Source: an uncultured Methanobrevibacter sp. (GTDB lineage Archaea > Methanobacteriota > Methanobacteria > Methanobacteriales > Methanobacteriaceae). Taken from it: a stretch of 33,677 bases of DNA. Made by a program: the position numbers and the translations under genes. Shown piece by piece: positions 17,601-24,243 of the stretch. Position 1 is the first letter of the stretch. The number at the start of each line of letters is the position of its first letter. The DNA lies in contig NZ_CACZTX010000011.1 of the NCBI RefSeq assembly GCF_902784195.1, forward strand, positions 1-33,677. Direction: 5' to 3'. The notes under the pieces were generated by a model. That model was not told the DNA's origin, made no database searches, and saw nothing but the letters and a program-made list of their open reading frames with translations.

Positions 17601-17666
17601 TTATTTTGCAACACCCATAATTTCATCAAAACGTTTCCTTGATGCTTTCTTATCTTCTTTTGCCAT
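17601..17666 (-). other. Original N-terminus of the AarF/UbiB gene, ending at an in-frame TAA
   Basis: From the ATG at 17664-17666 the minus strand reads MAKEDKKASRKRFDEIMGVAK and then TAA at 17601-17603. It then continues without frame change as HHLAKLLKDNEDDEDF into the kinase-like frame. A GTGG ribosome binding site precedes this ATG, whereas the downstream TTG has none. The text on both sides of the stop reads like the normal start of AarF-type proteins (arginine-rich helix, then an H-x-L-x-x-LL segment). One base change (for example TAA from AAA or TAT/TAC) would restore 528 codons. Confidence 0.75.
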
Positions 17667-17685
17667 AAAACCACTAACTTTTTTT

Positions 17686-17748
17686 GATTAAGTATAAATT
17701 GACTAAACAATTAACCTAGTAATATATATGTTCAGATTAAGTATAAAT
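17686..17748. repeat. GATTAAGTATAAAT direct repeat, 49-bp spacing
   Basis: Exact 14-mers lie at 17686-17699 and 17735-17748, 20 to 82 bases upstream of the kinase-like ATG at 17666. On the coding strand each reads ATTTATACTTAATC, similar to a TATA element. They may be two promoters or a regulator site pair. Confidence 0.45.
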
Positions 17749-17978
17749 AGTTTTAATTTAACGCTGTTAATTAGGTATTTCACGAAAAATCAAGTTAATT
17801 AAGATTAAACTAGTAAAATTAAAGTCTAAATTGAAGTTGAAAAAAAGATATATTAATAAACCTAATATTGACTAGGTCTATAAATATTAAAAATAGTTAT
17901 TATTTTTATTATTGTTTAAAGTTATATTAAGCAAATAAGCAATATTTGCGTATGTTTAAAAAGAAAAAATTAAAGTTA

Positions 17979-18001
17979 ATATTAAGTTTAAAACTTAATA
18001 T
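17979..18001. terminator. Hairpin after mptA
   Basis: ATATTAAGTT (17979-17988) pairs with AACTTAATAT (17992-18001) around TAA, starting nine bases after the mptA stop. On the minus strand it is followed by AACTTTAATTTTTTC, including a T6 run, as expected of an intrinsic terminator. Confidence 0.6.
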
Positions 18002-18010
18002 AAACTTCTT

Positions 18011-18949
18011 TTATAAATTAAGCTCTTCTTTAAGAGAACCTAAAGTAGAAACTTTTTCTGCATAAGCATTGTGTCTGTGAATACTTTCATGGTTTTCTTG
18101 TCTTGTAGTGATTAATGTGTCATCAGGCAAGTATGAAAATTCCTCAAGGATCTTTTCATTCATTGTTCTAACACAATCCTCTACAAATACAGGATTCTTA
18201 TGAGCATTCATAACAACTGCATTTTCATCAGGACGTTTTAAAAGCTCTGAAATAGGGGAACTCATAGAGGATTCAATGATTTCAATCAATTTTTCACCAT
18301 CGATGTATTCCTTTTCAGGAACTTCTATTAAGATGGTTCCCACTCCTCTTTGGTTGTGAGAAGCGAAAGTTACAGTGTCCAATACTTTTTCACATGTTTC
18401 TTCATCTAAGAATTTTAATAAGTTGCTTTTATCTACTTCTCTTACAGATTCCTGTGCACATGGACAGACAGTCATTCCAACAACTTCAGCACCAATAGCT
18501 TTTCTAATGGTGATGGTTCCATCATCTTCACGGATGCCAACAGCATTAGCTATTAATTTAGCCATTTCTTGGGATCTATTGTCAGTTACTGGGGACTCTT
18601 TCATAAACATGTAGTCACTAACCATGTTCACTTCAACACGTTTAGCGTATTCATGCTTTTCAAGCATCCTATTTACGATATCTGCACAGAGTGATTCAAC
18701 ACCACCGGATGCACCTTTAGCAACTTCATCAACAACTTCACTGATAGCTTCAGGAGTTCTAGACATATGTGTACCTTTTTGAGTGCTTGGCAAATCTACA
18801 AAAGCATCAAAAGTAGGTAGTAATATGATTGGTCTTTTTTCTTTTCTTTTAAGAGTTAAAAGTTTTTTGACGCCAGTAACACCTACTCTACTTAAGTGAA
18901 TAGGGATACGTGGTTCATCATCTTGTGTGTCTGGGAGACAAACTACCAT
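18011..18949 (-). CDS. mptA: GTP cyclohydrolase MptA (FolE2-like, archaeal pterin synthesis)
   Basis: MptA is the iron-dependent GTP cyclohydrolase that converts GTP to 7,8-dihydro-D-neopterin 2',3'-cyclic phosphate. This is the first step towards tetrahydromethanopterin, the C1 carrier of methanogens. The 312-residue protein has the FolE2/MptA landmarks PIHLSRVGVTGV, TFDAFVDLPSTQKGTHMSR, GMTVCPCAQ (with the conserved cysteines near residue 160), TFASHNQRG and EDCVRTMNEKI. The length fits. An AAGGT ribosome binding site precedes the ATG. A 437-base region with short repeats lies upstream, next to an Lrp-type regulator gene, and could control it. Confidence 0.95.
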   Translation of the reverse strand: MVVCLPDTQDDEPRIPIHLSRVGVTGVKKLLTLKRKEKRPIILLPTFDAFVDLPSTQKGTHMSRTPEAISEVVDEVAKGASGGVESLCADIVNRMLEKHEYAKRVEVNMVSDYMFMKESPVTDNRSQEMAKLIANAVGIREDDGTITIRKAIGAEVVGMTVCPCAQESVREVDKSNLLKFLDEETCEKVLDTVTFASHNQRGVGTILIEVPEKEYIDGEKLIEIIESSMSSPISELLKRPDENAVVMNAHKNPVFVEDCVRTMNEKILEEFSYLPDDTLITTRQENHESIHRHNAYAEKVSTLGSLKEELNL

Positions 18950-19174
18950 TTTTGTTTACCTTCTTTAGTTTATTAAAAATAAATATTATTTTTTTATTAC
19001 AACAATTTTTACAATTAATCATTGTTTTTTAATTTTTATAATAAAATAAATAGTTTTTATTTTCTATATTTAAAATAATATTATTGTATGTTTATATATT
19101 TTTTGTATAAATGTTTAATATAATTTTCTATATTAAATTATTTTTTAAGGGTATTTTATTGATTTGTTTATGAA

Positions 19175-19240
19175 ATAGTGTAGGAATGGTGTAGGAATAA
19201 TGTAAGAATAGCATATAAATAGAATAGAAATAGTATGAAA
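19175..19240. repeat. Degenerate 11-bp tandem repeat, six units
   Basis: Units read ATAGTGTAGGA, ATGGTGTAGGA, ATAATGTAAGA, ATAGCATATAA, ATAGAATAGAA and ATAGTATGAAA, consecutive without gaps. The period is one DNA helical turn. The array starts 226 bases upstream of the mptA ATG. It is not in an open frame and 11 is not a multiple of three, so a coding repeat is unlikely. Phased A/T-rich DNA of this kind can be bent or bound by Lrp-type proteins, but that is inference. Confidence 0.6.
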
Positions 19241-19272
19241 ATTATAAAAAAAGATTAAAAATAGAAATTTTT

Positions 19273-19331
19273 AAAGGGGTTAAATAAAGGGGTAATAATA
19301 ATTAAAATAATTTTATAATTATTGAAAGGGG
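19273..19331. repeat. Three AAAGGGG motifs
   Basis: AAAGGGG occurs at 19273-19279, 19286-19292 and 19325-19331, each followed by T(T/A). G4 runs are scarce in this AT-rich spacer. A related AAAGGGGG lies at 19907-19914 in the regulator's own upstream region. This may be a shared protein-binding motif. Confidence 0.4.
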
Positions 19332-19386
19332 TTTAATTATAAAAATTATTTAATTACTATTATCAATTTTAAAAATTAACTTAAAG

Positions 19387-19866
19387 CTAGAGGATATTAG
19401 CAGATCCAATATCTTCTTTTACTATGTTAAGCACAGTTTGTGTAATTGTTTTTTCAATACAGCCTGATTTAAGCAATTCTTTAAGGAATTTGTCTAATTC
19501 ATCGGTATCTTTAAATTTAGCAATTACAATAGCGTCATATTGACCGGTAACGTCATAAAGTCCAACAACATTTTTGTTGTTTGAGATTTCAGCTTCCCAA
19601 GCTTCCAATTCTTGACCTTTAACATTAACGCCAATAATGCTTGTAAGCGCATAACCTAATTTTTTATGGTTTAATACAGGTGCGAATTTTTCAATTACAC
19701 CAGATTTAAGCATTTTATCGATACGATTGTGTACAGTTCCTACAGAAATTCCTAAATCACGTGATATTTGTCTGTATGAAATTCTAACATCATCATTGAT
19801 GATTTTTAGAATTTTAATATCAGTTTCGTCCAATTTGATTATTTCATCGTTCTTTTTTGCACACAT
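19387..19866 (-). CDS. Lrp/AsnC-family transcriptional regulator
   Basis: This is a DNA-binding regulator of the feast/famine type. From the preferred start at 19866 it has 159 residues. The N-terminal helix-turn-helix follows LDETDIKILKIINDD, with the recognition helix in SRDLGISVGTVHNRIDKM. A RAM effector/oligomerisation domain follows, with GVNVKGQELEAWEAEI, VVGLYDVTGQYDAIV and DELDKFLKELL. I chose the ATG at 19864-19866 (MCAKKNDEI) because GTGA lies five bases before it. A longer frame from 19896 has no ribosome binding site. Upstream are a TATA-like TTTATATATAAA and inverted repeats that suggest autoregulation. Its targets are unknown; mptA is the adjacent downstream gene on the same strand. 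Confidence 0.9.
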   Translation of the reverse strand: MCAKKNDEIIKLDETDIKILKIINDDVRISYRQISRDLGISVGTVHNRIDKMLKSGVIEKFAPVLNHKKLGYALTSIIGVNVKGQELEAWEAEISNNKNVVGLYDVTGQYDAIVIAKFKDTDELDKFLKELLKSGCIEKTITQTVLNIVKEDIGSANIL

Positions 19867-19894
19867 GATTTTCACTTTTTTTATTTTTTCTTGC

Positions 19895-19932
19895 ATTGCA
19901 ATTTTTAAAGGGGGTTTTAAATCAATTGCAAT
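19895..19932. promoter_or_regulatory. Pair of ATTGCAAT palindromes
   Basis: The 8-bp palindrome ATTGCAAT occurs at 19895-19902 and 19925-19932, 30 bases apart (about three helical turns), flanking AAAGGGGGTTTT. Both lie in the leader or promoter-proximal region of the Lrp-like gene, so they may be an autoregulatory operator. Confidence 0.4.
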
Positions 19933-19963
19933 TCAAGTTTCGTGTTAAATAGTTTATATTAAG

Positions 19964-19987
19964 TATAACAATATTAAGTTTGTTATA
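19964..19987. promoter_or_regulatory. Inverted repeat, probable operator of the Lrp-like gene
   Basis: TATAACAA (19964-19971) and TTGTTATA (19980-19987) form a perfect 8-bp inverted repeat with an 8-base spacer. It lies directly downstream of the TATA-like element in the minus direction, overlapping where transcription should begin, a typical repressor position. Confidence 0.45.
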
Positions 19988-19988
19988 A

Positions 19989-20000
19989 TTTATATATAAA
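19989..20000 (-). promoter_or_regulatory. TATA box candidate of the Lrp-like gene
   Basis: TTTATATATAAA is palindromic, but on the minus strand it is preceded by the purine-rich AAAAGT, fitting an archaeal BRE-TATA arrangement for the regulator gene. The implied leader is about 100 bases. Confidence 0.45.
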
Positions 20001-20250
20001 ACTTTTCTTATTTTTCTTATTTTTTTCTAATTTTTGATAAATTTAATTATTATTTGATTATTTTATTTGATATTAAATATTTTTAAATTAAATTTTATTT
20101 AAAATATTTAAAGTATATTTTACTAATTCTTTGTTCTTAATTTTTAATTTTAGAATGTTTATTTTAATATAATCGCCTAATCTTCAATTAAATCAATTTT
20201 AAGCCACTATCCTTATCTAAAATACTTAATTAAGTATAGTTTGCATTTTT

Positions 20251-21465
20251 CTATTTTGCCAATTCCGTGATTATGTCCATCAATTCCTTATTGCTTGCAT
20301 TGGTCTTTATACCGAGAGGACTGTAATGGGTTTTCACTGCAACGAACCCTTCTTCCTCAAGCTTATCGAATACCTTGTCAAACTTAGGGGCGCTGATCTT
20401 TAAGGCTCTGCATACTTTGTGGATATCGTAGAATGTGCTTGGTGCATTTGCCTCTATCTTACAGGAATTCAATAGCTTTAAGACATTATCCTTTTGGTTA
20501 AGATTCTTTTCCTCAGCTATTTCTATCATGGAATCAATGAATTCTTCATTTTGTATAGGTCCTAGCCACATTGGGCCTGCCACTATCAATTTTTCACCGC
20601 ATTCAGGACAGAATTCTGGAATGCTTGATGCAAGACCTTTGTACTCGCTTCTATGAAGGCAATGTTTACAATGTGCAATATATCCAATGTTTTTTAATGA
20701 TTCATCAGTAGCTTTGGAGCCTTTTCTTACTTTCAGGTATGTTCTCATGTAATGCTCACTGCTATGTGACATTTTAACTTCAATGTATTTCTGATACTTT
20801 GCAAGGGTGAGCGCAGCAAATCCAATGAGAATTCTAATACCATTTTCATGGCAATATTCGCTTTTGTATGGTTGCGCATTATATTTTCTAATGCAAGGCT
20901 CTTCATATGTTCCGCAAAGGCATGATGTGTCTGTTGCTGTTAAGCAAAGAAGGGAATCCCTTTTAAGGTTATATCCTGCAGAGTCCACAAATGGTGAAGG
21001 GGTTCCAAATGGGTCAATGTCAATGACATCAAATCTTCCCATATTGCTTCTCAATTCGTTGTTTGCTTCCTTTTGATCTATTTCAACTTCAACATCATTA
21101 AGTTCTGCATTGATTCTGGTAAATTCATTGGCAAGTGGGCTGATGTCATTTATTGAAACATCACCAACTCCATCAATTTCCTTTTTATAGCGTATTCCTC
21201 TTATTCCGCTTCCTCCAAAAAGGTCGCAAATGTTTATTTCCCTATCCACTTCCCTTTGGTATGCCTGGAGTGCAAGGATTGAATTGTCCCTATTGAATTC
21301 CATTCGAGGATTATAAAAAACAGGAGCATCAGATGAAACCTTATCAAAATCAGGGAATTTTATTTGAACTTTACCCTCTTCGATGATTTTTAATTCATCT
21401 TCACCATACTCCCTTATTTCGGTGTTGTAGTTATTTTGATAATTGTTATTTTGATTATTTTCCAT
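20251..21465 (-). CDS. trm1: tRNA (guanine(26)-N2)-dimethyltransferase Trm1
   Basis: Trm1 dimethylates the N2 of guanine 26 in tRNA using S-adenosylmethionine. The 404-residue protein has the cofactor loop DLFGGSGIRG at 81-90, INDISPLANEF at 105-115 and the catalytic DIDPFGTPSPFVD at 149-161. A zinc-binding insert with CKHC and CPEC lies at about 270-300. The C-terminal domain, LKISAPKFDKVFDKLEEEGF onwards, resembles the winged-helix part of archaeal Trm1. An Asn-rich 14-residue extension precedes the conserved TEIREYGEDELKIIEEGKV. An AAGG ribosome binding site lies upstream. It appears to be transcribed alone, with 272 bases to the divergent aminotransferase gene. Confidence 0.95.
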   Translation of the reverse strand: MENNQNNNYQNNYNTEIREYGEDELKIIEEGKVQIKFPDFDKVSSDAPVFYNPRMEFNRDNSILALQAYQREVDREINICDLFGGSGIRGIRYKKEIDGVGDVSINDISPLANEFTRINAELNDVEVEIDQKEANNELRSNMGRFDVIDIDPFGTPSPFVDSAGYNLKRDSLLCLTATDTSCLCGTYEEPCIRKYNAQPYKSEYCHENGIRILIGFAALTLAKYQKYIEVKMSHSSEHYMRTYLKVRKGSKATDESLKNIGYIAHCKHCLHRSEYKGLASSIPEFCPECGEKLIVAGPMWLGPIQNEEFIDSMIEIAEEKNLNQKDNVLKLLNSCKIEANAPSTFYDIHKVCRALKISAPKFDKVFDKLEEEGFVAVKTHYSPLGIKTNASNKELMDIITELAK

Positions 21466-21654
21466 AATTTTGCCTTTTTTGATTATAATTGGTTTAATAA
21501 TTCTTTTATTTATTATTAGATTAATATTTTAATTAATATTTATTTTTCATTTTATTTAAATAAATTTAGAATTTTAAGTAAAACTAATATAAGATTAAGA
21601 ATAAATAGATATTATAAACTATTTAACTAAACTATTGAAAATAATATAATTTCA

Positions 21655-21696
21655 ATTAGTTAATTTTTATTAGTTAATTTTATTAGTTAATTTTTT
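21655..21696. repeat. ATTAGTTAATTTT repeated three times
   Basis: Tandem copies start at 21655, 21669 and 21682, differing only in the length of the T run. They lie 43-84 bases upstream of the aminotransferase start, within its likely promoter or leader. Confidence 0.5.
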
Positions 21697-21738
21697 AAAT
21701 TTATTAAATAATTTATTTTATTCATTTTAGGTGAAAAT

Positions 21739-22833
21739 ATGGCAGACATTAAAGTTTCAATAGCTAGTCCTGTTATTGAAGAAGAGGAAATAAATGCAGT
21801 AATTGATGTAATGAAATCTGGTATGATTGCACAAGGACCAAAGGTAATTGAATTTGAAGAAGAATTTGCAAAATATGTAGGTGCAAAGTATGGAATTGCA
21901 ACCAATTCCGGAACTTCTGCATTGCATGTAGCTCTTTTAGCCGCTGGAATTGGCGAAGGAGATGAAGTTATTACAACCCCATTCACATTTGCAGCTACTG
22001 GAAACTCCATCTTATACACTGGAGCTCGCCCGGTCTTTGTTGATATAGACCCTGAAACCTTTACCATTGACCCTGCAAAGATTGAAGAAGCAATCACTGA
22101 CAAGACTAAAGCTATCATGCCTGTTCAATTGTATGGTCAAGCTGCAGATATGGAACCTATAATGAAAATCGCAAAAGAGCATGACTTGATTGTCATTGAA
22201 GATGCAGCTCAAGCGCATGGTGCTGAATACAATGGTGAAAAGGTAGGTAACCTTGGAGACATGGCTTGTTTCAGTTTCTATCCTACCAAAAACATGACCA
22301 CAAGTGAAGGTGGTATGATCACCACTAACAATGAGGAATTTGCAGAAAACGCAAAGGTCTTTAGAGCTCATGGTTCAGCTACCAAATATCATCATGACGT
22401 TTTAGGTTATAACTTCAGGATGACTGACATTGCTGCAGCTATTGGTTTAGAGCAACTTAAGAAAATAGACTCATTCAATGCAAAAAGAATTGAAAATGCT
22501 AAATGCCTTAATGAAGGTTTAAAGGATATTGAACCAATTGAAACTCCAGTTTTAAAAGATGGTTGCAAGCATGTTTACCACCAATACACAATCAAGATTA
22601 AAGATGGAAAAAGAGATGAATTGTCTGATTATTTAATTCAAAATGGTATTGGTAATGGTATTTACTATCCAATTCCTCTTTATGATCAAGTTCTTTATAA
22701 GGAATTAGGTTACGATCAAGCTCTTCCAGTAACTGATGAAATAGTAGAAGAAGTTTTATCTCTTCCTATTCATGCAAAGCTTACTCAAGAAGACTTAGAT
22801 TATATTATCAAAACAATTAAAGAATTCTTTTAA
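21739..22833 (+). CDS. DegT/DnrJ/EryC1/StrS-family sugar aminotransferase
   Basis: This is a PLP-dependent aminotransferase that usually aminates a keto sugar nucleotide for surface polysaccharides. The 364-residue protein has [14 protein letters not shown] at about 53-66 (cofactor phosphate site), [11 protein letters not shown] at 79-89, [11 protein letters not shown] at 152-162 with the PLP-contacting Asp155, and the Schiff-base Lys184 in [30 protein letters not shown] and YYPIPLYDQ are further family hallmarks. The length is normal. An AGGTGA ribosome binding site precedes the ATG. It is a single gene followed by a T-rich 3' flank and a convergent small gene. The product sugar cannot be told from sequence. 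Confidence 0.92.
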   Translation: MADIKVSIASPVIEEEEINAVIDVMKSGMIAQGPKVIEFEEEFAKYVGAKYGIATNSGTSALHVALLAAGIGEGDEVITTPFTFAATGNSILYTGARPVFVDIDPETFTIDPAKIEEAITDKTKAIMPVQLYGQAADMEPIMKIAKEHDLIVIEDAAQAHGAEYNGEKVGNLGDMACFSFYPTKNMTTSEGGMITTNNEEFAENAKVFRAHGSATKYHHDVLGYNFRMTDIAAAIGLEQLKKIDSFNAKRIENAKCLNEGLKDIEPIETPVLKDGCKHVYHQYTIKIKDGKRDELSDYLIQNGIGNGIYYPIPLYDQVLYKELGYDQALPVTDEIVEEVLSLPIHAKLTQEDLDYIIKTIKEFF

Positions 22834-22835
22834 AT

Positions 22836-22905
22836 GATTTCTTTAATTAATTTTTATTTTTTCTTTTTTTAATTTCTTTTATTAATATTTTAATTTAATT
22901 TTTCT
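22836..22905 (+). terminator. T-rich 3' flank of the aminotransferase gene
   Basis: After the stop at 22833 the plus strand carries several T runs (for example TTTTTATTTTTTCTTTTTTT) with no stem. This fits U-tract termination in archaea and separates the convergent genes. Confidence 0.45.
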
Positions 22906-22911
22906 TATTTT

Positions 22912-23214
22912 TCACATTCTATTTTTTACAGATTTTACTTTTTCTTCTAATGTTCTGTTTTCCTTATCTCCCCTATCATCTATTTTCAAAACAGTGTAAA
23001 CCCTTGGTACTCCCATTTCAAAAATAGATTCCTGAACTTCTCCACAAACTTCATATAATTTTTTCAAGTCTTCAGTTTCAATTTGAGTTCCCATAGCGGT
23101 TATTTGATAGTTCAAGCCACTTTTTTCAATAATTTGAGCTGCTTTAGCAACATATTTGCCAACACTGGACTCTTCAATTCCCATAGGTATAATACATAAA
23201 TCTGCTGTAATCAT
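22912..23214 (-). CDS. MTH1187-family thiamine-binding protein (DUF77)
   Basis: This 100-residue protein matches the YqgV/MTH1187 family of small tetrameric ferredoxin-fold proteins that bind thiamine or its derivatives. Landmarks are MITADLCIIPMG at the start, SVGKYVAKAAQIIEKSGL, YQITAMGTQIE and GVPRVYTVLKIDDRGDKE. The length is typical. It may buffer thiamine; no enzymatic role is known to me. The ribosome binding site is weak (AAAGT). TTTATAT lies in the 95-base spacer shared with the divergent NcsA-like gene and could serve a short-leader promoter. Confidence 0.9.
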   Translation of the reverse strand: MITADLCIIPMGIEESSVGKYVAKAAQIIEKSGLNYQITAMGTQIETEDLKKLYEVCGEVQESIFEMGVPRVYTVLKIDDRGDKENRTLEEKVKSVKNRM

Positions 23215-23309
23215 AGTTTACTTTTTATACTTTGTATGATATAAAATTTAATAGAAAAACTTTTTTTAAGAAAAATTTAAATTGTTTTGTTTTAATTTTA
23301 AGTGATATT

Positions 23310-24164
23310 ATGAGTATAAAAAAAGAAGAGTTTAATGAAATGATTTTCACTAGAATCAATGATTTGATCAAAGAATATGAATTGATTAAAGAGGGTGAAA
23401 AAATAGCTATTGCATTGTCTGGAGGTAAAGACAGTGTCTTGACTCTTCATGCACTTAAAAATTACCATGACATTTGTGGCTTTGATTTTGAGCTTGTTGC
23501 CATTTCTGTTGATGAGGGAATAGAAGGCTATCGCCAACATGGAATTGATGCAGCAGTAAACAATGCAAAAATGTTGGATATTCCACTTATTCAAAAATCC
23601 TTTAAGGATGAGGAAGGATTTGCATTGGATGACATTTATTCTTATTTTAAAAGCGCTTGCATTCCATGTGGAGTCTTTAGAAGAAATATCTTAAATAAAA
23701 CAGCTTATGAAATAGGTGCTGATAAGATAGCTACTGGACATAATCTTGATGATGAGATTCAATCATTTTTAATGAGCTTTTCAAGAGGGGATACCGTAAA
23801 ATTCTCTAAATTTGGCCCAGAATTAGATCAAATTCATGAAAAGCTGATTCCAAGAATAAAGCCATTATGGAACACTCCAGAAAAAGAGGTAGGCATGTGG
23901 GCAATCCTAAATGGAATTGAAATTCATTTGGATGAATGTCCTTATTCTAATCTTTCATTAAGGGCTAAGATTAAGGAGTTTTTAAACAATACAGAATCCA
24001 AACATCCTGGAACAAAGGAAAATGTGTTGAATTCATTTATTAAAACACTTGATGTTGAGAATATTAGGACAGTGTTAAATGAATGTGAAAGGTGTGGTGA
24101 ACCAACATCCGGTAAAATATGTAAGGCTTGTGAAATAAAAGAAACAATTTGGGAAAACATGTAG
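23310..24164 (+). CDS. NcsA/TtuA-like tRNA 2-thiolation protein (PP-loop, iron-sulphur)
   Basis: This 284-residue protein belongs to the TIGR00269/TtuA group of ATP-pyrophosphatases that adenylate tRNA uridine for sulphur insertion. The PP-loop SGGKDS lies at 37-42. Cys117, Cys120 (ACIPCGVFRR) and Cys210 (HLDECPYS) match the three ligands of the catalytic 4Fe-4S cluster in this group. ATGHNLDDEIQSFLM is a further signature. A C-terminal zinc finger has CERCGEPTSGKICKACE. The N-terminal zinc finger usual in the family is absent: the protein begins where that finger would end. I chose the ATG at 23310 for its AAGTGAT site over the longer frame from 23232. A standalone gene, it ends before a hairpin and T run. 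Confidence 0.88.
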   Translation: MSIKKEEFNEMIFTRINDLIKEYELIKEGEKIAIALSGGKDSVLTLHALKNYHDICGFDFELVAISVDEGIEGYRQHGIDAAVNNAKMLDIPLIQKSFKDEEGFALDDIYSYFKSACIPCGVFRRNILNKTAYEIGADKIATGHNLDDEIQSFLMSFSRGDTVKFSKFGPELDQIHEKLIPRIKPLWNTPEKEVGMWAILNGIEIHLDECPYSNLSLRAKIKEFLNNTESKHPGTKENVLNSFIKTLDVENIRTVLNECERCGEPTSGKICKACEIKETIWENM

Positions 24165-24208
24165 TCTGCTTTCCTTGCTTTTTTCTTTTTTTCAATGATT
24201 AGTATTTT

Positions 24209-24225
24209 TAATCTTTTTTAGATTA
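24209..24225 (+). terminator. Terminator after the NcsA-like gene
   Basis: TAATCT and AGATTA flank TTTTT at 24209-24225, followed by TTTTAATCTTTTTTT. It lies between convergent genes, 44 bases after the NcsA-like stop. Confidence 0.5.
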
Positions 24226-24243
24226 TTAAGTTTTAATCTTTTT

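Larger units (their letters stand above)
17667..18010. other. Intergenic region between mptA and the AarF/UbiB gene
   Basis: This 344-base AT-rich spacer contains no gene that I can support. It holds a 14-bp direct repeat near the kinase-like start (17686-17748), which includes TTTATACTTAATC on the minus strand and may provide the promoter, and a near-perfect palindromic hairpin just after the mptA stop (17979-18001). Confidence 0.5.
18950..19386. other. Repeat-containing intergenic region between lrp-like gene and mptA
   Basis: This 437-base region carries no supportable gene. It contains an 11-bp degenerate tandem repeat (19175-19240), three AAAGGGG motifs (19273-19331) and dense AT stretches. 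It includes the mptA promoter region and the 3' flank of the regulator gene. Confidence 0.55.
19867..20250. other. Promoter region of the Lrp-like gene and 3' flank of trm1
   Basis: This 384-base region holds the probable promoter of the regulator (TATA at 19989-20000), an inverted repeat between TATA and the expected transcript start, and two ATTGCAAT palindromes. The half near 20010-20250 is AT-rich and shows no gene or clear structure. Confidence 0.5.

Noticed and set aside
19867-19896. Longer start (19896) for the Lrp-like regulator
   Set aside because: No ribosome binding site precedes it, while the ATG at 19866 has GTGA at good spacing and gives the usual N-terminus.
23232-23309. N-terminal extension of the NcsA-like frame
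   Set aside because: The extension has no CxxC finger and overlaps the divergent promoter spacer; the ATG at 23310 has a good ribosome binding site.
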